From: Buddleja alternifolia | Taxonomy: Eukaryota; Streptophyta; Magnoliopsida; Lamiales; Scrophulariaceae | Direction: 5' to 3' | NCBI GenBank assembly: GCA_019426215.1 | Contig: CM033399.1 | Location: 36,341,022 to 36,405,021, forward strand | Length of the DNA: 64,000 bases | Part shown: positions 1 through 11,186 of the stretch, piece after piece | Layout of the letters: each line of letters opens with the position of its first letter | Position numbering within the stretch: position 1 is the stretch's first letter | The notes under the pieces: generated by a model | Told to the model about the DNA's origin: nothing | Database searches by the model: none | What the model saw: the letters and a program-made list of their open reading frames with translations, nothing else | Program-made: the position numbers and the translations under genes

Positions 1-108
1 CTTAATTTTTTGGTGAACCTGAATTGAAGTACTTTACATCAGCAAGAATGAACTACAATAAATTCATAAATCATGGGCGTTATTTATTGATGCTTTTGCC
101 TGTTGTAG

Positions 109-2589
109 GTTTCATTGACAGTATTTATTGAAATTTTGCAGAAAATATTTACGGAATACAGACAGCCATTTGCTCTCACATATTTGTGGATCTCTCTAAT
201 GGTGGTCTACCTTCCCATAGCATTTTGTAGAGATTGGATATACAAACTATTCGATAGGAATTGGATTAAACGAATTTATGGCAAAAATCTCTCAAATTCA
301 TTGCGCGGGCTAGATTTTTCTCTACAGCAGGATCCTCAAGGAGCTTTATTGAACAGCTACCTTATGACAGACATGAGTTTAAGTGAAACGGAAGCTGGAC
401 AGCCATTATTGTTTAGGAAGGAGGAAGATGAGTCTGACGCCCTCGAAGAGACACATGAACTTAAAACGTGGGAAATTATCAAATGTAGCTTGTTTCTTGC
501 TCCCATATGGTTCGTAACAGAGGTAGTCTTTTCAAGTTGGGTATACATATTTTTGGCGTTATTAATTTTAATTGACCAAGCATTATCAACTTGTAAAGAT
601 AAGCCTTTTATGCATTTTTAGTTTATTAATACCAAATAAAGATTTTATTTATGCTGATTGCATGGACGACTCTTTTTTTGGATAATTAGTCGCCTATTTC
701 ATCATTATTCGATTGCTGCATCAAACTGATAGTGTTGTAGCTCATATTGTGTATTCCACTGCTTCATCCATAAGTATATAATAAACTCTAATTTTGATTT
801 AAAATGCGAGCTTTAAATATGTACTTAAAGCACAAGACATCAGTTCTAGATTAATGAATGTGGCACGAGATTTGATTTCCAAAAATTCAAACAAATAAAT
901 TTTTGCTCATACTAATTATGCCTCTAATTTAAGTATTATTCCAACTTATTGCAGTATTTATCAAACTCTGCTCTGGCGTATACCAGTGTTGCGAGCACAA
1001 CGGTCTTGACTTCAACCTCAGGGCTCTTCACACTTATCTTTGGAGCACTAATTGGACAGGACTCTGTAAATTCTACAAAAATTGCAGCTGTTTTGATTAG
1101 TATGGCCGGTGTTGCAATGACTACGGTTGGGAAAACGTGGGCCCCAGATGAAATGCTTAGTGTCGCTGAGTAAGTTGAGCTAGTGCTCTTTGCTCTGATA
1201 ATCTATCATCACTATTTGTAGTTACTTAAATTGAATTCACAATGTTTCGTTATGAAATTTGGAAATGAAAGAACTTTTACCTGTGAAATATTAATTTACG
1301 GTGTTGAACAGGTCACGAGGCCATTCCATTACTGGAGACATTTTTGGCTTGCTCTCTGCAGTATCGTATGGCTTATTTACAGGTAGATACCTATATGATA
1401 AATGGAAGCTTTGTTACAATAAAATGAAAATAAAGCCTAGTTTTTATATATAAATTAAATGGACTTGTGCAGTGCTTCTCAAGCGATATGCTGGATCATC
1501 AGGACACGGGGTTGACGTGCAGAAGTTCTTTGGATATATAGGACTATTTACTTTCTTTGGTCTCTGGTGGCTTGGTAAGAAACCGTTGTGTTTAACGTTT
1601 TCTTCATTTAGCTTCTGTAAGAGATTTTTGTCCAGAACACTTTCCCCAAACATTTAAAATGAACTATATAAACGAGGGATAATTGCATGCACACTACTCA
1701 CTTATTGGGTAAATATCACAAGCCCCGAGATTTTACAAATTACCAAGACACCCCGACAGATCCTGACAACTCTAAGAACAGGGATGCAATTGTACTATTT
1801 ACTGGCAGAGGGTAAAATTCATAATATACATTTACAAACAAGGTGGGTTATGGTAATTTCTCGATCGTTGGGGTGTTTTTCGTAATTAGAGCTCACACAG
1901 AGGGTGTCTATGTAACTTACTCTATAAACTAATGCATTTGTTGTTGCAGTGTGGCCACTTAATGCTCTTGGAATCGAGCCTGATTTCAAGTTTCCAAGTT
2001 CAGCATCCATTACAGAAGTTATTCTGCTTAATGGCCTTGTGGGAAGCGTTCTATCCGACTATCTATGGTATCAACCTTTTTATATACACATTAGTTTTAT
2101 GTTGACCTATTTGGGCACGAAAATAACATTTTCTTTTTTCTGCCAAAGGAAACATGTTAGGATTTTATCCTCCTGAATTTCGAAATTCAATCATTTTTAC
2201 TATATTTTCCAGATATTTTTGGAATAAAACGTGACTTACGACAAAAGTTACCCTTACTTAAGCTATTGTTAGCTAGATATTGATGATGTATTAAACATTT
2301 CATTTTGTGGTGAATAATGTAACAGGGCAATGTCTGTCGTCTGGACTACCCCGTTGGTGGCAACACTAGGCATGTCGTTGACAATTCCGTTAGCAATGGT
2401 AGCTGACATGTTTGTCCATGATCGTCACTACTCTGTCATCTATATCGTTGGATGCATTCAGGTACCCTTATCTCAGTTTATACTATTATGGTTGATTTGA
2501 ATTCTTCACTGATGTTTCATTTCATTCAGGTATTTGCAGGATTCGTTATGGCCAATCTATCCGACAGGTTTTCATGTAAAAGAAGATGA
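109..2589 (+). CDS. EamA/SLC35F-type multipass membrane transporter, 5' end outside window
   Basis: Seven exons join in frame at 109-522, 955-1169, 1312-1382, 1473-1574, 1950-2067, 2326-2461 and 2530-2589 (TGA), all with GT-AG borders, giving 371 residues of the C-terminal part. The product resembles plant homologues of SLC35F5 and yeast THI74/YML018C, drug/metabolite-type carriers of endomembranes whose substrates are mostly unknown. Visible signs are successive hydrophobic helices, the motif [20 protein letters not shown] in exon 2, [16 protein letters not shown] in exon 3, and the final helix [21 protein letters not shown] hydrophilic, acidic loop (about residues 70-125 of this part) separates the first two helices. 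Positions 1-108 look like intron, so the start codon lies upstream. No lesion was seen in these exons. Family assignment is firm; the transported compound is not known. Confidence 0.88.
1670..1935. repeat. Probable degenerate MITE in transporter intron 5
   Basis: The intron between exons 5 and 6 holds a diverged fold-back sequence. Its left half has 'actcacttattgggtaaat' and a run of accaagacacccc. Its right half has the reverse-type signals gttggggtgttttt and gggtgtctatgtaac. It resembles the family at 2924-3175 and 7152-7411 but is too decayed for exact borders. Confidence 0.35.
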
Positions 2590-2923
2590 TACATACACAA
2601 TGAGATCAACTTTGATCTCAGCCTCTGTAACTACACTCTTTTGACTACAAGTAAACTGTGTATAAAATATCAAGTTGGAATCTGTCTTTTTTTTTTTTTA
2701 AATTCTAAACGAAGGGAATAACCTGACCAGGGTCGATAGTTTTTAATTGTGAGTCATACAGACTCTATAATACTCCAAATAAGGAGAGAAAAATTACAAC
2801 TTGTGACAAATTGGAATTGAATCAGGATCTCCCAGGTGAAAGTGGAAGCTGAAATCACTATGCTAACAAGTCTTGATTTTCTAAAGAATTTATAAGTGAG
2901 GGATGTTTATTTATTCAATTTTT

Positions 2924-3175
2924 GGGAATATTACACATAGACCCCTCACTTATTTATGTAATTACTAAAATCTTTCATTTATTTGAAATTACCAAAACAT
3001 CCTGTATGTTAAAGATTTATTACAATTACAATCTTTGTATGTTTAAAAATTCTTATAATTTTACACTTGTTAACTTTATAAATTGACCCCTTGAGGGTGT
3101 GTTGTTAATTTTCAATAAGTGAGGGGAGGTTTTAGTAATAACACAATTAGTTAGGGGTTTATGTGTAATTTTCTC
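2924..3175. mobile_element. MITE of the 'AATTACACATAGACCCCTCACTTATT' type, copy 1
   Basis: About 250 bp with imperfect terminal inverted repeats. The left end reads gggaatattacacatagacc and the right end is the reverse complement of gagaaaattacacataaacc. Inside both ends the phrases cacttatt and aataagtgagg face each other. It has no coding capacity and lies between the transporter and EMC4. A sister copy is at 7152-7411. Confidence 0.7.
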
Positions 3176-3467
3176 TTATTTTTTTGTACTTAAATGTAAT
3201 TCATGCTGAGAGTTAACTATAACATATAACTGATTATAGAATAAATATATTATTTTTGAGTTCGGCCAAATTAACCAGGAATGATGAATAAAAAAGTTCA
3301 TAATGAAAAAGAATAAAATTAAGAAGAAAAACATAAAGAATAAAAAATAAAATAGAAAAATTCTATTTTTGAGCACAACCGAACAAACCCTTCTTGGATT
3401 GTGAAATCTTAAATCCAAAGTAGTTTATAACTCATTTGAACACTACATAAAAAACCCACACAACGAT

Positions 3468-3614
3468 AAATTGAAAGGTTGGCGTAGTGACTTGTTCACT
3501 ATTACGCTCTTGAGTGGAGAGTGTGTTCGATTTTTCGAGTGACAAGTCCCCTCAGGCGAGTGGCAGTATCATAAAATGGGATTAGTCTCATACCCAATGT
3601 GACGTGACGAAACC
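3468..3614 (+). mobile_element. tRNA-derived SINE, copy 1 (decayed, no poly(A))
   Basis: The head contains pol III box A-like ggcgtagtgac and box B-like tgttcgatttttc, as in a tRNA-derived SINE. The element is flanked by direct repeats aaaaacccac(a/g)caacgat (left copy ends at 3467, right copy 3615-3632), one mismatch apart. It is the same family as 10832-11004. It is not a tRNA gene: box B is degraded and there is no cloverleaf. Confidence 0.75.
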
Positions 3615-3790
3615 AAAAACCCACGCAACGATTATAAATTCGGGTTTATTGGTATTGTTCGTTAAGGTCCCTTCTCTTTCTATTAACAGGAAAAACCCAC
3701 AAAACAGAAAATTACACGCAGAAACACGTTGAGTGGGTGTCAAATTCTTGAATATTTTTCTTTATTCACTTTTTATTCTGACGACGAATA

Positions 3791-5958
3791 ATGGACAAGG
3801 GCAAAGCGGTAATGGGTTCGGGCCGGCGATGGGCCGTGGAATTCACGGACAATTCGACGTCGTATTCGTCGCGCGACATTCCTGATCCCCCGGGCTTCAA
3901 TCGCGCATCGCAAGAACAAGTATGTGTGAATCTTTTCGGGGTTTGATCTGATATTATTTGAATTTCGGGTTGCAAATTGCAATATTGTTGTTGTTAATTG
4001 AAATAAATTTGTCTTTTTTTTTGGTTAGGATGATTCGGCTGTTAGCAAACAGAAGAAAGACGCCGAAGCCGCTTGGAAATCTCAGGTCTATTATATTTTC
4101 CTATGTAAAAGCTTAAAGTGTAATTTGATTTAATTTTTGGGTAAAAAGCATTTTCGCCAATCATGTCGTCGAGAACACTTTAGTCCCTAACTTATTAACT
4201 TTAACACCCGACTATCAACCGTGACAATTCGGTCCATTAGACAGACGGAATCTTTTGTCAAGAGTCAGGTGCAAAGTGCATGTATTATGTAATGAATGAG
4301 AAGCGTGGTAGGGTGCAAAGTGCACAGTTTTTGACAAATTCGGACATAATAATCCTCAAGATTCCACCGAGATGGTCAAATGGACTCACAGTGGAGAAAT
4401 GTTGAGTAGTTGGGTGTCAAAATTAATGGGATGGGGACTAAAGTGTTCTTAACGACATATGTTGGGGTCGAAAATTAAGTGTTCGGAATTATGAACTAAT
4501 TAAAAGAGTATGAATAGAAGTAGCTTTCTCAGTGATTTCTTCTTCAAGAGTACTTTCTATGTCATAATCTGTTGGGTTTTGATTTTGTGCAAGAAGTGCT
4601 GCAGTTAACTATTTGTGGCTGGAGCTTGCTGAGTGATCTTTATTAAGAAAGATAGTTATTTTTTCCCCCTTTTTTGGTTCGTGTATTAAATTCGTTATTA
4701 ACTCTTGAGTTTTGGATAGTTGATCTCCAAAGTCACTGGTGTATTGATTTATATATTTAAACAGAAAGCATGGGAGGTTGCGCAAGCGCCGTTTAAGAAT
4801 TTGTTCATGATGGGCTTCATGATGTGGATGGCTGGAAGCACAGTTCATCTATTTAGCATTGGTATAACATTTTCAGCTCTTATGCAGCCCGTAAACGCGC
4901 TTCGAGGGGTTGGAAAAGGTAAGCAGTATTGTTAATCAATGCTCTCACTTACCGCTGCTATTTTCCCCCTGTTTGTGCTTTTCTACTTCCATTTCACTTT
5001 GGTCAAGTGAGCTGTACCATTTTCTGTTCTGTGTTGTGCTCATTATCTCGATTTTTTTATTCAAGTTGTTACTTGACATCTCGTTTATCATTTATAAGCA
5101 ACATTTAGAAGTATAATTGATAACCTCCATATTTGGCTTCGTTAATATTAATTATGTACTCTCAACTTATTTGTCTAGATATATTGACGTTCTTAGCAAG
5201 GATTTTATTTAACTGCCGTTTCTTTCAATTAATTACATTAGTCGAGTCAATTATGATCCAACAGGAATGATCATTGTGATCCTTCTAAAAATTTCCACAT
5301 TATTCCATCCTGTTTCTCGTAATTAAACTATGCCGATTATACGTTCTTTCATTTGTAGTTTTTGAGCCTTACAAGGACAATAAAGTGGATCTCCTAGCGC
5401 CTAAATGAGTATTTATCGCCCTTAACTTGGTAGGCTTAGGATTGGGCATATGGAAGGTTAGTTCTCTGACATATGCGGAAATCATTATAAAGCTTTGATC
5501 ATTGTGAAGCATTTGTAAAAAGCGTACTTAATTTTATATTTTGTTGACAGCTCAATACGTTGGGTCTTCTTCCAACTCATATATCAGATTGGGTTTCGTC
5601 ATTGCCACCTCCTCAGGTTTGATTCATATTATTTGTCATAGTCCTAACATTTCGTTTATTTATGTGCGAAAAATTAGGGCTCTTTATAGTGTTTCAAATT
5701 CCAACTTTTGTTTTTAGAAAAACTCTTAAAGGAGGTTAAGCAACTTCTTCATATCGCTTGTTGTTGTTGTCTTCTAATTTCCGTGTCACTATTTTTATGT
5801 GCATTTTATTATGTGGAAACAAGAGAGAATCAATTTACATGCTTACTAAGGCTGCATTCTTGTATATCCTTTTTATTGCTCAAATTAACTCAATCTTGGA
5901 AGTTCGTTTCCATTTTCAGGAGGTCGAGTATTCTGGTGGAGGTATTCTGCTCTGCTAA
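3791..5958 (+). pseudogene. EMC4: EMC4, ER membrane protein complex subunit 4, with in-frame TGA at codon 130
   Basis: EMC4 is a small subunit of the ER membrane complex that inserts tail-anchored and multipass proteins into the ER. Six exons join cleanly: 3791-3919, 4029-4085, 4765-4918, 5359-5456, 5551-5616 and 5920-5958 (TAA). The start is supported by MDKGKAVMGSGRRWAV, followed by SSRDIPDPPGF, KKDAEAAWKSQ, KAWEVAQAPFKNL, FMMWMAGSTVHLFSIGITFSAL, and the ending EVEYSGGG, all hallmarks of the plant protein. The only lesion is TGA at 5406-5408, where homologues have Leu between Pro-Lys and the second hydrophobic segment. It would leave 129 of 180 residues and lies upstream of two introns, so the mRNA should be prone to nonsense-mediated decay. 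Splice sites and flanking codons are otherwise intact. The locus is thus a recent pseudogene, a null allele or a sequencing error. Confidence 0.88.
4149..4477. mobile_element. MITE in EMC4 intron 2
   Basis: Inverted terminal repeats of about 40 bp with mismatches: the left end carries gtcgagaacactttagtccc, and the right end ggactaaagtgttcttaacgac is nearly its reverse complement. There is no ORF. It sits wholly within the intron between exons 2 and 3. Confidence 0.65.
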
Positions 5959-6332
5959 CTTCAACTCCCAATGAAATTTAATTTCAACGGTCTTACTGGA
6001 GGAAGGAGACTTCCCAACGCAGGATAACGTGCTGCTGCTGTTATTGGTGATGACACTCAATACCTTTTGTTCGGAACTCATCTCTTATTGTTCAAAATTA
6101 TCTATTCTTCCGAACTCGACTGGTCGAGAAACAAGAAGGTTTTAGCCAACATGGCCAGAACATCTAATACTGTTTGAGCGCATACGTCACTAATTTTTAC
6201 ATGTAAGACCAATTTCAGAATAGCGTAAAATGAAACGTGTTTTCATATCCACACTTATGCAATGAGCTACTTCAAGTCACTGGATTGTTTGCTGTATGAG
6301 TTGGGAGCCAGTATATCTATGTTTGGTAGAAC

Positions 6333-6338
6333 AATAAA
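6333..6338 (+). terminator. Candidate poly(A) signal of EMC4
   Basis: AATAAA about 375 bp after the EMC4 stop codon, followed by a U/A-rich stretch. It is a plausible polyadenylation signal but the 3' UTR length is inferred. Confidence 0.35.
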
Positions 6339-6472
6339 ATAATAATAATTAAAAAAAAAGTCTCATTGGATTGCTTGCCGGACTACTTTATTGCTCCCGG
6401 TGCATCCCTACCACACAATCAGGTGGTGGGGGTGGCTGATGAAAACCACTCACTCTACATTAATGTGAGGTG

Positions 6473-6964
6473 CAGTGGCGGATCTAAAATTTTTGTTCAG
6501 TGGGGGCACCAGGAATTTTACTCGGGGGGGCGAGGTTGTTGTGATATAGTTATACAATTTGTTAAGGGGGAGTGCGGGGGGCTTGTCTCCCGCGATATGG
6601 TACGCTATATTTATGGGGGGAAATATAATAAGGAATTAGGTTCAATTGTAACTTTTAACATAATTTATACTTTTATACCTCTTTTGTTATAGCTAGGATT
6701 TTGGGTTTTGGGGGAGCGAACTCAAAGTAAATGGGGAAAACGTGATATTTTTCGATCTTGAGGGGAACGAAATTTGAATATAAAATTTTTTGTAAGTTAA
6801 AAAAATTGATTTTTCAAAATTGAGGGGGGCATTTAATAATTTGAGTGGGGACATTAATGTAATTTATAAATTAAAATTTAAAAATATTTATATATTAATT
6901 TTTTATTTTTTTATTTTTCAGTTGGGGCACTGCCCACCCTGGGAGAAGTGTAGATCCGCCCCTG
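6473..6964. mobile_element. Non-autonomous hAT element (492 bp) with exact 8-bp target duplication
   Basis: It begins cagtggcggatcta and ends tagatccgcccctg, inverted repeats of about 14 bp. It is flanked by identical 8-bp duplications gtgaggtg at 6465-6472 and 6965-6972. The 8-bp TSD and CAG..CTG ends are typical of the hAT superfamily. The interior is low complexity with G-runs on the left and AT-rich sequence on the right; no transposase is present. Confidence 0.88.
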
Positions 6965-7151
6965 GTGAGGTGTATGATGCATTAGGAGTATTGTTGCGAG
7001 TGTACCATAATACTTCTCATTACAGGCACCAATTCACTTGTGATGGTTTTGGACTTTGGAGTTCGAGAGCCCATAGTGATCCTTCACAACTAACTATTCA
7101 CTCTCACTGAAAGTGTAAAATTAAATATAATCCAATACTACGTTTCTTGGT

Positions 7152-7411
7152 GAGAAAATTACACGGAACCCTCCTCACTTATTGTGTAATTATTAAAATC
7201 TTTCTAAGTTATTCGAAATTACATAAAGTCTCTCTTATATTAACATATTTTTTTTATAATTACACCTTTTGTGTATTTAATTATTTTTACATTTTTACCT
7301 GTTTATAAACGTTACAACTAGACTCCTTAAGAGTATGTTTGTAATTTTAAATAAGTGAGGAGGTTTTTTGGTAATTACACAATAAGTGAGGGGTCTGTGT
7401 GTAATTTTTTC
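7152..7411. mobile_element. MITE of the same family as 2924-3175, copy 2
   Basis: Left end gagaaaattacacggaaccc; right end is the reverse complement of gaaaaaattacacacagacc. Internal phrases cctcacttattgtgtaatta and taattacacaataagtgagg mirror each other. It lies in the EMC4-to-MAPR intergenic region. Confidence 0.75.
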
Positions 7412-8040
7412 TATTTTTTGTTAATGTATTATAAATGTTTTCACTAAAAAAGTAGGATGCATTGCTCTGTTAGTTAAAACTAGTATTATATCCGTAAAAT
7501 ATGCGTACTTACGTATAGATGAAAAATACTTTGGAAACCAAAAAAAGAAAAAAAATTAATTTTTAATTTAAAGCTAGAAAATTATAATTCATTTTTGTGT
7601 CTACTAGTTTAGTATTATAAAATTAAAAACCCTTATTATTGTCAAGTTAACTAGGAACTCATAATTGTTATTTTTATAAAATAAAAGCGATTACAAGCAA
7701 TATAACATTCAAATTTCTATAAAAATATTGCTGTATTTTTACTCCCGAATAATTCATTTGTATATATATACTATATTCATGTACGTCTATGAATCTATTT
7801 ATTTTCCATTTCCATCTTTTAGCCGATTTTCTCACAGTAATTTTTTTTTTAAAATCATAATATACTCGTATGTATTTAATGATGAATTCTTCCCGTCCCG
7901 TATTAAACAAACTAGTGGATGAAGAGACCAGTTTCCAACCACCACCAACTTTGGTTTCACTCACGAGGTCCACACTCTCTCTTAGTCGAGCCTCAATAAA
8001 AAGGAAAATCCAAACTCGAAAACTCAGAAAAAATCAATCA
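7412..8040 (+). promoter_or_regulatory. AT-rich region upstream of the MAPR gene
   Basis: About 630 bp, AT-rich, with no gene. It should hold the promoter and 5' UTR of the gene at 8041. A pyrimidine-rich 'cacactctctctta' near 7970 may be near the transcription start. I could not fix a TATA box. Confidence 0.3.
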
Positions 8041-8337
8041 ATGGAGCTCACACCACAGCAGCTGAAACAGTACGACAACACTGATCTGTCGAAGCCGATA
8101 TACATGGCGATCAGAGGTAAAATCTACGACGTCACCTCCGGCAAGTCATTCTACGGCCCCGACGGCGATTACTGCGTCTGTACTGGCAAGGACGCCAGCT
8201 GTGCCCTAGCCAAGATGAGCAAGAACGACGACGACGTTGTCTCCTCCCTCTCTGACAAAGAGATCAGCGTACTCAACAATTGGGAGACGAAATTCAATGC
8301 CAAGTACGCAATCATCGGCATCGTTAGCAGTAATTGA
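8041..8337 (+). CDS. MAPR-type cytochrome-b5-like heme/steroid-binding protein, small (98 aa)
   Basis: An intronless ORF of 98 residues related to plant membrane steroid-binding protein 3 and animal PGRMC1, a b5-like fold that binds heme and modulates sterol and P450 pathways. Landmarks are LTPQQLKQYDNTDLSKPIYMAI (residues 3-24), GKIYDVTSGKSFYGPDGDY (26-44), GKDASCALAKMSKN (49-62) and LNNWETKFNAKY (78-89). The tyrosines corresponding to the PGRMC1 heme-binding pair appear as Y38 and Y44. Differences from the usual plant sequence are CVCTGKDASC where (A/G)MFAGKDASR is common, and an acidic linker about three residues shorter. No N-terminal membrane anchor is present, as in MSBP3/MP3. The ATG at 8041 matches the family start; an in-frame upstream extension from 7870 is unlike the family. 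The stop codon comes from a MITE (8336-8508). The function of this particular copy is inferred. Confidence 0.87.
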   Translation: MELTPQQLKQYDNTDLSKPIYMAIRGKIYDVTSGKSFYGPDGDYCVCTGKDASCALAKMSKNDDDVVSSLSDKEISVLNNWETKFNAKYAIIGIVSSN

Positions 8338-8508
8338 AAACACTTGTATACACTGGATTTTGGGCCCTACCTGTGCAGCACCTTGTGGATGCGATTAATA
8401 CACATCACTTATTTTGTTTTTTTAATTAAAAAAACAAGTGATGCGTGTTAATCACATCCACATGGTGCACAGGTGGGGTCTAAGACTCGGTTTATACAAG
8501 AATTTTCC
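8336..8508. mobile_element. MITE (173 bp) inserted at the MAPR stop codon
   Basis: A fold-back element. The left end, gaaaacacttgtatac, pairs with the reverse complement of the right end, ggaaaattcttgtata; the inner phrases cacctgtgca and gtgcacaggt also pair. It is flanked by ATT on both sides (8333-8335 and 8509-8511). The diverged copy of this locus at about 29105 lacks it and reads straight from agcagtaatt to agtttgtgcat, which is the empty site. The last two bases of the MAPR stop codon (TGA, 8335-8337) belong to the element. Confidence 0.85.
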
Positions 8509-8626
8509 ATTAGTTTGTGCATACGAATTTTACTGCTAATTGATTGATTGATAGTTCAATCGGTGGATTGTTTGCGTGATATCTATGTTGTGTTGTGTGG
8601 TATACTTGCATGTTTGTTTATGGATG

Positions 8627-8632
8627 AATAAA
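8627..8632 (+). terminator. Candidate poly(A) signal of the MAPR gene
   Basis: AATAAA in the context gatgaataaatgagaactcc. The phrase is retained in the duplicated copy near 29380, which suggests it belonged to the ancestral 3' UTR. Confidence 0.4.
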
Positions 8633-8799
8633 TGAGAACTCCGCGTTTAACTTTGTTGTTTGTATGTGGAATTAATGTGTTTATTAAGTTTTGGGTGTTC
8701 TTATTGGGATGTTTTTGTTTTGTGAAAATGTGCTAATTGAACAGAACAATAGTTTTGATGTTAATATGGTTATATAAAGATCAAGTCTTTCGAGTTTCA

Positions 8800-10820
8800 G
8801 AATTTCATGCCGATTAACTGATTACGCATTTGTGTCACTAAAATTGTCATGCCCCAAGCCCCGGGACCATAACAATCGTTGCAATCTTCTGAGAACATCC
8901 AAAAGCCTACAAGGCTAACCCAACAATAACATTGGTATAGAACATCTATACCTAAAAACATATGAAATACGATATTACCAACTCCACTACCAACTTTAAA
9001 AGAATAATTCAATTCTCCAATGAATAATTAAAAAATCCCTCGTACAATCAAATAAAAGCGATTTTCATAAATAAATCTCTAAATCCCAAATATCCAAAAC
9101 TAATAAGTCTAATAGACTCGAATTAAACTAAAAGAAATAAAAAGCTACTAAATCGAGCTCCTAAAGACTTGGTCAACCAACGTTAAAAATTTCTCCTCTC
9201 CACTAATTTTGGACATCTGAAAAAGAATTATAATAAAAGAATGAGCTCGACGGCCCAGTAAGCAACTCCATCACTCAACCAGTCAGATCAAGCAAACAAC
9301 AAATAATATTTTAATTTTCTCTAGAGTACACAGAAAAGTTACACATAAATATCACCAGAAATTCACTTTAACAGAATAATATTTGAAGAAATCAATTTCA
9401 AAGTAATATCAAATCTCCATACACAATTCATCACGTAAAACCAACACATAAACACAACCATGTTGAGGGACATGTTTAACCCCCCTGTCTTAGGTCCTGG
9501 TACATGTATAACACCCTTGTACTGGGTCCTGGTATAGGCATAACCCCCCTATATTGGCTCCTGGTATAGGCATAACTCCCCTATATTGGATCACTGGCCA
9601 CACTCAAACCCTTGGTTGTCTATCGCCTATTTTAGAATAGTCAATGATGTAATGGTCTCACATTAATGGGTTTTAGAAATCACCTCCACAATAATCACGT
9701 TTACAAATTAAACCATACTCATATCACATTTTCACTTCTCAATTATACCTTCAAAATCACATTCGAATCACATAGAAAATCACATATTTATCACTTTTCA
9801 AACTCAAGTTCAATAAAACCAAATCATTTAACTTCTCCACAAATCCATACATACATATAAGCATGTTTGGCCAATTTATGAAAATTACACACGCACACCA
9901 AAAATACTATATATAATTTTATATAAACTAGACGTGTAAAGAGTCACTTACCTCGGTTAATCCTACCCTAAGCTAACTTATGTACTTATTAAGAGTTCCT
10001 TGGTCTGTCTCCAATCGAATCTAAATAATTAAACAAGTGGATCAATAATAATCAAATATGACTAAAATCTTAAATTTGCATAATTACCTTACCTATGCTA
10101 ACTGTTAATTATTTAATATGTATCCTTAATCTACCAAATGAATTGTAAGCCATCTGAATAAGCTAGTATAAATACATTCTTCTTTTCTTTCTTCTGTCTA
10201 CCGCTACCGCTATTGATGTGATGATAAGGGACAATTATCTTACCCTTCTAGCTATCACTAATTAACACCGTATTCCTAAAAATCCAAGTGGTTTTATTGT
10301 CAACACATATACGAAACTTATCATAGAGTGCATGAGTCTTCACTTGTATGTATAATTAATATAATATCTCAACAATTCCACCAATTCTCCATTTATGTCG
10401 GCCACTACATTCCCAAGACCCATCTATTACTTTATCCCCTAGATCTCTTGGTTAACATCACAATTGATATAAGAGGGTCATCATCTAATATATTATACAC
10501 ACACACATGTACGATTCTTTCAATTACAATGTTCTATAAGAGACAAAGTGGAACTTACATGCAGATTAGTACCAATGTGGGAATTATCATAATCTGATTG
10601 TCACCGCCTATACCATCCGTCGTCTTGATTTTTCGGCCGCTGATTTGTATTTTTCTGCAGTGCCGTGAAATTGATAAAACACCTAGTAATTTTTTTCTGC
10701 CGCCTCTAATTCCAAGTAATTGGTTACGTATTCTATTCTAGTAGGGTTACACAATACTCTATATCTATACTCTAATTTATTATCAATAAAACACCTCTCC
10801 TCATTTATCTACCTATTAGT
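8800..10820. other. Gene-free AT-rich stretch, probably old retroelement-derived
   Basis: No credible coding region. The left part begins near tgccccaagccccgggacc, the kind of phrase seen at edges of unclassified plant LTR-type repeats, and carries agctcgacggcccagtaagc. No terminal repeats or target duplications could be fixed. Apart from the 32-bp tandem array at 9493-9588, nothing stands out. Confidence 0.35.
9493..9588. repeat. 32-bp tandem repeat, three units
   Basis: Three consecutive 32-bp units begin ggtcctggta or gctcctggta, each with a (t)ataacncccctatattg-type second half. A partial unit precedes them at about 9472-9492. The second and third units differ at two or three sites, the first is more diverged. 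Confidence 0.8.
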
Positions 10821-10831
10821 TTTATGACACA

Positions 10832-11004
10832 TAAATCTGAAGGGTTGGCGTAGTGGCTTGTCCACCACTACGCTCCTGAGTGGGGAGTGTGTTCGACTCC
10901 CCCAGTGACAAATCCTCTCAGGCCAGCGGCAGACTCAGTACCGTGAAGCGGAATTAATCCCATACCCAATTTGATGTGGGGAAACCCAAAAAAAAAAAAA
11001 AAAA
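10832..11004 (+). mobile_element. tRNA-derived SINE, copy 2, with poly(A) tail
   Basis: Box A-like ggcgtagtggc and a good box B gttcgactccc lie about 45 bp apart. The body reads ctcctgagtggggagtgtg and the 3' end is an A-run of 19 (about 10986-11004). Flanking duplications ttttatgacaca are identical (10820-10831 and 11005-11016), as expected for LINE-mediated integration. It is the better-preserved copy of the family seen at 3468-3614. Confidence 0.9.
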
Positions 11005-11186
11005 TTTTATGACACACCCATCAGATAAAAAAACTAATTTTACTTACAACCCTCTCTTGAAATTAGAATGTCCATCGCCAGAAATTATCACTTGATCATA
11101 TACATACCATAAATAAAAATTCATCACTTAAAAATTTGTATTATAAAAGGGTCGAGTATTAGTTTCAGTGGTATGTCATCACAGTC

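Noticed and set aside
7870..8040. In-frame upstream extension of the MAPR ORF (57 residues)
   Set aside because: It is not similar to the family and begins in AT-rich promoter-like sequence; the ATG at 8041 gives the expected N-terminus.
9472..9588. CRISPR-like array
   Set aside because: Only three contiguous 32-bp units with no spacers, in a plant genome; a plain tandem repeat.
10840..10920. Possible tRNA gene (box A and box B)
   Set aside because: No cloverleaf, and the unit has a poly(A) tail and target duplications, so it is a SINE.
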